64,000 nt of DNA from Deinococcus sp. QL22 (GTDB taxonomy: Bacteria; Deinococcota; Deinococci; Deinococcales; Deinococcaceae), in NCBI RefSeq assembly GCF_023370075.1, contig NZ_CP097154.1:186001-250000 (forward strand). Direction: 5' to 3'. The stretch's first letter is position 1. The number at the start of each line of letters is the position of its first letter. Positions 60,300 through 64,000 of the stretch are shown here, piece by piece. The translations under genes and the position numbers were made by a program. The notes beneath the pieces are model-generated. The model made no database searches. It was given only the letters and a program-made list of their open reading frames with translations, and had not been told where the DNA came from.

Positions 60300-61532
60300 A
60301 TGAATGCAGGTCTGGGCGAAATGGTGGACATGGCTGTCATTTATCCACCCGGTTCCACTGCTCAGCCGCTGGTATCACAGCTCTTCAGTAGTTTCTTTCA
60401 GGGCGGCTTCGAGTGCTCCAGCCAGCGCCTGCGTGCCGGGCGGCGTTTAGACGTCATTGACGCCACAGCCCATGACCGCTTTGCCGCGCAGGATTACAGC
60501 CGTCTGAGGGGAATCGGAATGCAGACCGCCCGCGACGGCTTTCGCTGGCATCTGATCGAACATACGCCCGGCGAATACGACTTTCGTAGCATCTTGCCGA
60601 TGCTGAGGGCGGCCCGCCACGCCGGAGTGCAGATTATCTGGGATCTGTGCCACTACGGTTGGCCCGATTTTATGGATGTATTTTCGCCCGAATTTCCGGA
60701 ACAATTTGGGCGTTATGCTGCTGCCTGCGCTGAGATTCTGGCTGAGGAGAATGGAGAGGACATCTCATTTGTCTGCCCTATCAACGAAATCTCGTTTCTG
60801 ACGTGGGCGGGGGGCGACGTGGGGTATCTGAACCCATTTGCACACGGGCGCGGGCTGGAACTAAAAATGCAGTTGGTGCGGGCAGCACTGCGGGCTACTG
60901 CCGCACTGCGCGCCAGGCTGCCGACTGTCCGCATCGTGTATGCCGAACCGCTGCTCTCCAGTCGCAGCCACCCAGACCGCCCGCACGAGGCCGACGCTGC
61001 ACAGGCCGAACACCTGGGGCAGTATCAGACGCTGGACATGCTCAGCGGGCGACTCTTTCCCGAACTGGGCGGTTTTCCGGAAGCGCTGGACATCGTGGGG
61101 CTGAATTATTACCCCTACAACCAGTGGTTTTTTCATCCCTATGCCCACGAGCGCGAGCATCTGCCCGGAGGACACCCGCTGCACCGCCCGCTGAGTGAGC
61201 TCCTGGCCGAAGTGTATGCCCGCTATGGCCGCCCGCTGTTCCTGTCGGAAACGGGGACAGAAGGAGAAGCCCGCCCCGATTGGTTGCGCAGCGTGATGGC
61301 AGAAGTGCGGCGGGCACGGGAGCAGGGCACCCCAGTGGAAGGTGTGTGCCTCTATCCAATCCTGAATCATGCGGGCTGGGATGATGACCGCCCCTGTCCC
61401 AATGGGCTATGGGACGGGTGCGGCCCACAGGGAGAGCGCCACATTTACGCGCCGCTACTACACGAACTGAGGGCGCAGGGGTTGGCGGGGGCGGGGAATC
61501 AAGGGTGGGTCGGGGACGGTCTGATGGTCTAG
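60300..61532 (+). CDS. GH1-like beta-glycosidase family protein
   Basis: A 410-residue TIM-barrel protein related to beta-glucosidases. LFSSFFQGGFECSSQR, LRGIGMQTARDGFRWHLIEHTPGEYDF, GVQIIWDLCHYGWPDFMDVFSPEFPEQFGRYAAACAEILAEEN and ISFVCPINEISFLTW (acid/base Glu in NEI) fit the family. LDIVGLNYYPYNQWFF and GRPLFLSETGTEGEARPDW (nucleophile Glu in SETG) complete it. It is divergent from glf-GT and is probably part of the same polysaccharide locus. The first ATG (60300) is used; ATG 60321 or 60330 are possible. Confidence 0.8.
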   Translation: MNAGLGEMVDMAVIYPPGSTAQPLVSQLFSSFFQGGFECSSQRLRAGRRLDVIDATAHDRFAAQDYSRLRGIGMQTARDGFRWHLIEHTPGEYDFRSILPMLRAARHAGVQIIWDLCHYGWPDFMDVFSPEFPEQFGRYAAACAEILAEENGEDISFVCPINEISFLTWAGGDVGYLNPFAHGRGLELKMQLVRAALRATAALRARLPTVRIVYAEPLLSSRSHPDRPHEADAAQAEHLGQYQTLDMLSGRLFPELGGFPEALDIVGLNYYPYNQWFFHPYAHEREHLPGGHPLHRPLSELLAEVYARYGRPLFLSETGTEGEARPDWLRSVMAEVRRAREQGTPVEGVCLYPILNHAGWDDDRPCPNGLWDGCGPQGERHIYAPLLHELRAQGLAGAGNQGWVGDGLMV

Positions 61533-61562
61533 GATCGAAGGAAGGGCAAGGACAGATGCTCC

Positions 61563-62297
61563 CTATCCCTGACCCTCTCCGCCCGCTGATGCCTCGCCGC
61601 GCGCAATTTCGAGCGCCAGTTGCAACCCCAATTGCCGCTGGGGATTGTCCAGATCACCCAACATGGCCCGCAACTGCTCCAGGCGGTAGTAGATGGTCTG
61701 GCGGCGCACGCCCAACTGCCGCGCCGACTGCGCCATGTTGAAATTGTGATCTAGCAGCGCCCCCAATGTGCTGAGCAGCGTGGCACGGGGGCGCGGCGGC
61801 AGGGCCAACAGTGCGCCCAGATGCGCCTGCATAAAGCCGAGGCTGCGGCCCGTTTCACTCAGGGCGTCTAGCAGCGGGGCCAAGGACGGCTCGGAGGCGT
61901 CAGCGGGTGGCCTGAGAATACGGGCGTGGGCGGCGCGGGTCAGGGCCGCAAAACTGACCTCTTGGCGGAACACGATCAGCGGGAAATCGTAGAGGCGGGC
62001 CGCGCCCAGCAGGGCTGGGGGTGGGTCTCGCAATTCGCGTACCAGTTCCAAGATCAGGCCATGCGCCCCTCCTTCCGCCAGCGAACGCAGGTATGCTTCG
62101 GCCTCCGGGTCGCTCAGGGCCGTCAGCGGCGAACCCGTACTCAGCAGCACCTCTCCCCCACTCAGAAAACGGGCGGCATCGGCAATTTCGGAGACATGCA
62201 CCCAGGTCACGGGCTGTGCCAGTCGTCCCTGACCGCTCAGCACTTCCGCGCCCGCAAAGGCAGGCAGGGTCAATAGGTCGGCAAGAGTGGGCAGCAT
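61563..62297 (-). CDS. Short PucR-family transcriptional regulator
   Basis: A 244-residue regulator with the N-terminal purine-catabolism PucR domain (LPTLADLLTLPAFAGAEVLSGQGRLAQPVTWVHVSEIADAARFLSGGEVLLSTGSPL) joined almost directly to the C-terminal helix-turn-helix (LLSTLGALLDHNFNMAQSARQLGVRRQTIYYRLEQLRAMLGDLDNPQRQLGLQLALEI). The GGDEF-like central domain found in typical 500-residue PucR proteins is absent. ATG 62297 follows the SnoaL-like gene by 8 bp, in an operon with the amidohydrolase, which it probably regulates. Confidence 0.85.
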   Translation of the reverse strand: MLPTLADLLTLPAFAGAEVLSGQGRLAQPVTWVHVSEIADAARFLSGGEVLLSTGSPLTALSDPEAEAYLRSLAEGGAHGLILELVRELRDPPPALLGAARLYDFPLIVFRQEVSFAALTRAAHARILRPPADASEPSLAPLLDALSETGRSLGFMQAHLGALLALPPRPRATLLSTLGALLDHNFNMAQSARQLGVRRQTIYYRLEQLRAMLGDLDNPQRQLGLQLALEIARGEASAGGEGQG

Positions 62298-62305
62298 GGG
62301 CAAAA

Positions 62306-62692
62306 TCAGGCCAATATCTGCGGCGGCCTGGGAACCAGGGCCACGATAAACCAGGCGGTCTTGATCTTTTCGCCCTCGACATATATGGCAACCACATTCA
62401 CCTTCATCGGCCCTCTAGGGCCAGTTTCGGTGACGTTCACATGCTCGATGATCCTATCGTCAAGACTCAGACGGCTCACCAGTTCGACCTGGGTGTAGCT
62501 CCGTCGCTCAAAACTCTCCAGCATTTGCCGCTGAATCTCTGGCGCACCGTCAGCCATCAGTTTGGACGGATGCTCATAGAACTGAGCATCTTCCCACCAG
62601 TACGACATGAACGCTTCTATGTCGCGTGTATTCAGGGCATTGAACTGGCCTGTTACGACTTCCTCAGCAGTTTTTACGGGAATATGGGTCAT
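62306..62692 (-). CDS. SnoaL/NTF2-like protein
   Basis: A 128-residue protein of the NTF2-like fold. VTGQFNALNTRDIEAFMSYWWEDAQFYEHPSKLMADGAPEIQRQMLESFE is the family-type N-terminus, and VNVTETGPRGPMKVNVVAIYVEGEKIKTAWFIV the C-terminal sheet. Such proteins may be steroid/polyketide isomerases, dehydratases or binding modules; no catalytic set is obvious. Its start overlaps the amidohydrolase stop by 4 bp, linking it to that enzyme. Confidence 0.8.
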   Translation of the reverse strand: MTHIPVKTAEEVVTGQFNALNTRDIEAFMSYWWEDAQFYEHPSKLMADGAPEIQRQMLESFERRSYTQVELVSRLSLDDRIIEHVNVTETGPRGPMKVNVVAIYVEGEKIKTAWFIVALVPRPPQILA

Positions 62693-63927
62693 GGCGAGAT
62701 GAGCGGAATCGTTTTATCTGCCAATCGGTCTAAAGCCAGGACACACAGTTCCAGATGATCTTCGCGGGTGTCTTCTATCTTGTTGTGACTGATGCCGCGC
62801 AAACTCTGGACAAACAACATCACGGTAGGCACTCCGGCGCGGGCCACTTCTGCCGCGTCGTGCAGGGGGCCGCTGGGCAGGCGGTGGCTGGTGGGCGTGA
62901 CCTCTAGAATGGACGCCTCACACGCGGCGATCAACTCTGGATCAAACAAAATCGGTTCGATGCTCCAGAGATCGGCAAATGTGACGGTGCAGCCGCCTTC
63001 CTCGGCAAAGCGGGTGGCGGCGGCCTGTGCATCCTGCCACATAGCGGCCAGTTTTTCGGCGTTCAGGTGGCGCTGATCCAGGGTAATTTCGCAGGTTTCC
63101 ACGACGCTGGTAACAATGCCGGGAAGGGTTTTGACGCTGCCTACCGTACAAACTCCACCGTGTCGCCCAGCAATGTCATAAATTTCTGCCCCGAATTTTC
63201 CGGCAGCCAGGAACGCATCGCGCCGGACATTCATGGGCGTGCTGCCCGAATGCGCCGCTTGTCCGTGAAAAGTGAGGGTGTGCCGCTCCACGCCTACCGT
63301 ACCCAGCACCGCGCCCAGCGGAAGCCTCAGCCCTTCTAACACTGGCCCCTGCTCGATGTGCAGTTCCAGATAAGCGGCGGCGTTTTTCAGTTCACCCTGA
63401 GCCTGAGGCGCGTCGGCCAGAGTTACACCAACTTTCAGCAGTGCGTCGGTCAAAGAAATACCGTCCCGGTCATGCAATTTTGCCATCTGGTCTACATCGA
63501 AGTACCCGCTGGCCGCGCTGGAACCGTAGAGGCTGCGGCCAAAGCGTGCGCCTTCCTCATCGGCCCAGTCCACGAGGCGCACCGTCACAGGCGGTTTGCC
63601 GCCGTACTGCGCGTTGATACGGCGCAAGACTTCTAGGCCCGCCAGCACATTCAGGCAGCCGTCCAGCCAACCGCCGTTGGGCACGCTGTCGAGGTGGCCG
63701 CCGATCAGCAGTTCTCGTTCCGAATCGCCGCGCAGCGTGGCCCACAAATTGCCCGCCGGGTCGGTGTGTACCTCTACGGGCAATTCCGCCAACCGCTCCT
63801 TCAGAAAGTCGCGGGCAGCCACCCACTTGTCGGTAAACGCCACCCGCTGAGCGCCGTTTTCATCGCCAGTCAGGGCACGCAAGGCTTTGAGTTCGTTTAT
63901 GGTTCGGCGCGGATCGAGTGTGGTCAT
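62689..63927 (-). CDS. M20-family carbamoyl/allantoate amidohydrolase
   Basis: A 412-residue Zn-dependent hydrolase of the N-carbamoyl-L-amino acid hydrolase/allantoate amidohydrolase group. Metal ligands are visible in IGGHLDSVPNGGWLDGCLNVLAGLEVL (His, Asp; the second Asp of the usual DG.LG motif is retained as DG), DWADEEGARFGRSLYGSSA (Glu-Glu) and LELHIEQGPVLEG (His). SGPLHDAAEVARAGVPTVMLFVQSLRGISHNKIEDTREDHL carries the final His. It releases ammonia and carbamate from ureido compounds such as allantoate or N-carbamoyl amino acids. The PucR gene in its operon favours purine breakdown. Confidence 0.9.
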   Translation of the reverse strand: MTTLDPRRTINELKALRALTGDENGAQRVAFTDKWVAARDFLKERLAELPVEVHTDPAGNLWATLRGDSERELLIGGHLDSVPNGGWLDGCLNVLAGLEVLRRINAQYGGKPPVTVRLVDWADEEGARFGRSLYGSSAASGYFDVDQMAKLHDRDGISLTDALLKVGVTLADAPQAQGELKNAAAYLELHIEQGPVLEGLRLPLGAVLGTVGVERHTLTFHGQAAHSGSTPMNVRRDAFLAAGKFGAEIYDIAGRHGGVCTVGSVKTLPGIVTSVVETCEITLDQRHLNAEKLAAMWQDAQAAATRFAEEGGCTVTFADLWSIEPILFDPELIAACEASILEVTPTSHRLPSGPLHDAAEVARAGVPTVMLFVQSLRGISHNKIEDTREDHLELCVLALDRLADKTIPLISP

Positions 63928-63950
63928 AGGCTCCCCTTTAGGAACTAAAA

Positions 63951-63981
63951 CCCGCCAACTCCATTGTGTAGGGTTGGCGGG
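63951..63981 (-). terminator. Terminator of a gene beyond the window
   Basis: Stem CCCGCCAAC (63951-63959) with GTTGGCGGG (63973-63981). On the minus strand it is followed by TTTTAG, so it ends a transcript entering from the right edge, just before the amidohydrolase start. Confidence 0.75.
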
Positions 63982-64000
63982 GCGATCAGGTGGCTACTTT

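Noticed and set aside
60330..60350. TTATCCACC resembling a DnaA box near parAB
   Set aside because: A single near-match inside a coding sequence with no AT-rich DUE or clustered boxes; not enough to call an origin.

Overview
The window reads as Deinococcus DNA. It is GC-rich (my estimate is low-to-mid 60s percent). Genes are packed into long operons with many 4-bp ATGA/GTGA overlaps. At least nine genes have a -10-like hexamer ending only 6-7 bases before the start codon and no Shine-Dalgarno, the leaderless layout described for Deinococcus. The HU protein has the lysine/alanine-rich N-terminal tail seen in this genus. No rRNA, tRNA, CRISPR array or intact insertion sequence was seen. An intact parA-parB pair next to two identical 20-bp palindromes suggests the window lies on a separately partitioned replicon (chromid, megaplasmid or chromosome II), although this cannot be settled from the window alone.

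Layout. 1-1.4 kb: end of a zinc alcohol dehydrogenase and a two-domain VOC protein. 1.5-11.6 kb: an eight-gene galactoside operon on the minus strand: DeoR regulator, sugar-binding protein, two permeases, GH42 beta-galactosidase, GH36 alpha-galactosidase, galT, galK. 11.9-14.0 kb: an unknown protein and a MATE exporter. 14.1-19.1 kb: phenylacetyl-CoA epoxidation and ring opening (paaA-B-C-D, paaZ). 19.2-20.6 kb: an ArsR regulator paired with an AHSA1-type gene broken by an in-frame TAG, then an unknown gene. 20.7-23.4 kb: a Mn/Zn-type ABC importer under a palindromic DtxR/MntR-like box. 23.5-31.5 kb: what I read as a muropeptide/MurNAc salvage locus: BadF-type sugar kinase, Dpp/Opp-type importer without ATPases, GntR regulator, murQ and an AmiE-like serine amidase. 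31.8-35.5 kb: HU, an APC transporter and an unknown protein. 35.6-45.0 kb: a minus-strand operon with a branched-chain-type (HAAT) ABC transporter, an FAD 2-hydroxyacid dehydrogenase, paaK, and a TetR-P450 pair with three inactivating lesions. 45.2-47.6 kb: a lipoprotein hydrolase, an epimerase relic and a PucR-type regulator. 47.8-55.2 kb: the 4-hydroxyphenylacetate (homoprotocatechuate) meta-cleavage operon hpaG-(unknown secreted protein)-hpaE-B-D-H-I. 55.2-57.7 kb: unknown gene, parB, parA. 57.8-61.5 kb: UDP-galactopyranose mutase, glycosyltransferase and a GH1-like hydrolase. 61.6-63.9 kb: short PucR regulator, SnoaL-like protein and an M20 carbamoyl/allantoate-type amidohydrolase.

Connections. 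Aromatic acid catabolism dominates. Phenylacetate is probably imported (HAAT operon), activated (PaaK) and ring-opened (PaaABCD, PaaZ), while 4-hydroxyphenylacetate is hydroxylated and cleaved by Hpa enzymes. Two nearly identical 14-bp inverted repeats, one before paaA and one before the HAAT operon, match the Thermus PaaR operator as I remember it at all but one constrained position and tie these two loci into one predicted regulon. The most interesting material is that shared operator, the muropeptide salvage locus with its own GntR-operator region, the parABS-like palindromes with an unusual ParA P-loop, the cluster of decaying genes interrupted by TAG codons, and small dispersed repeats that sit at operon joints and have entered coding sequence.
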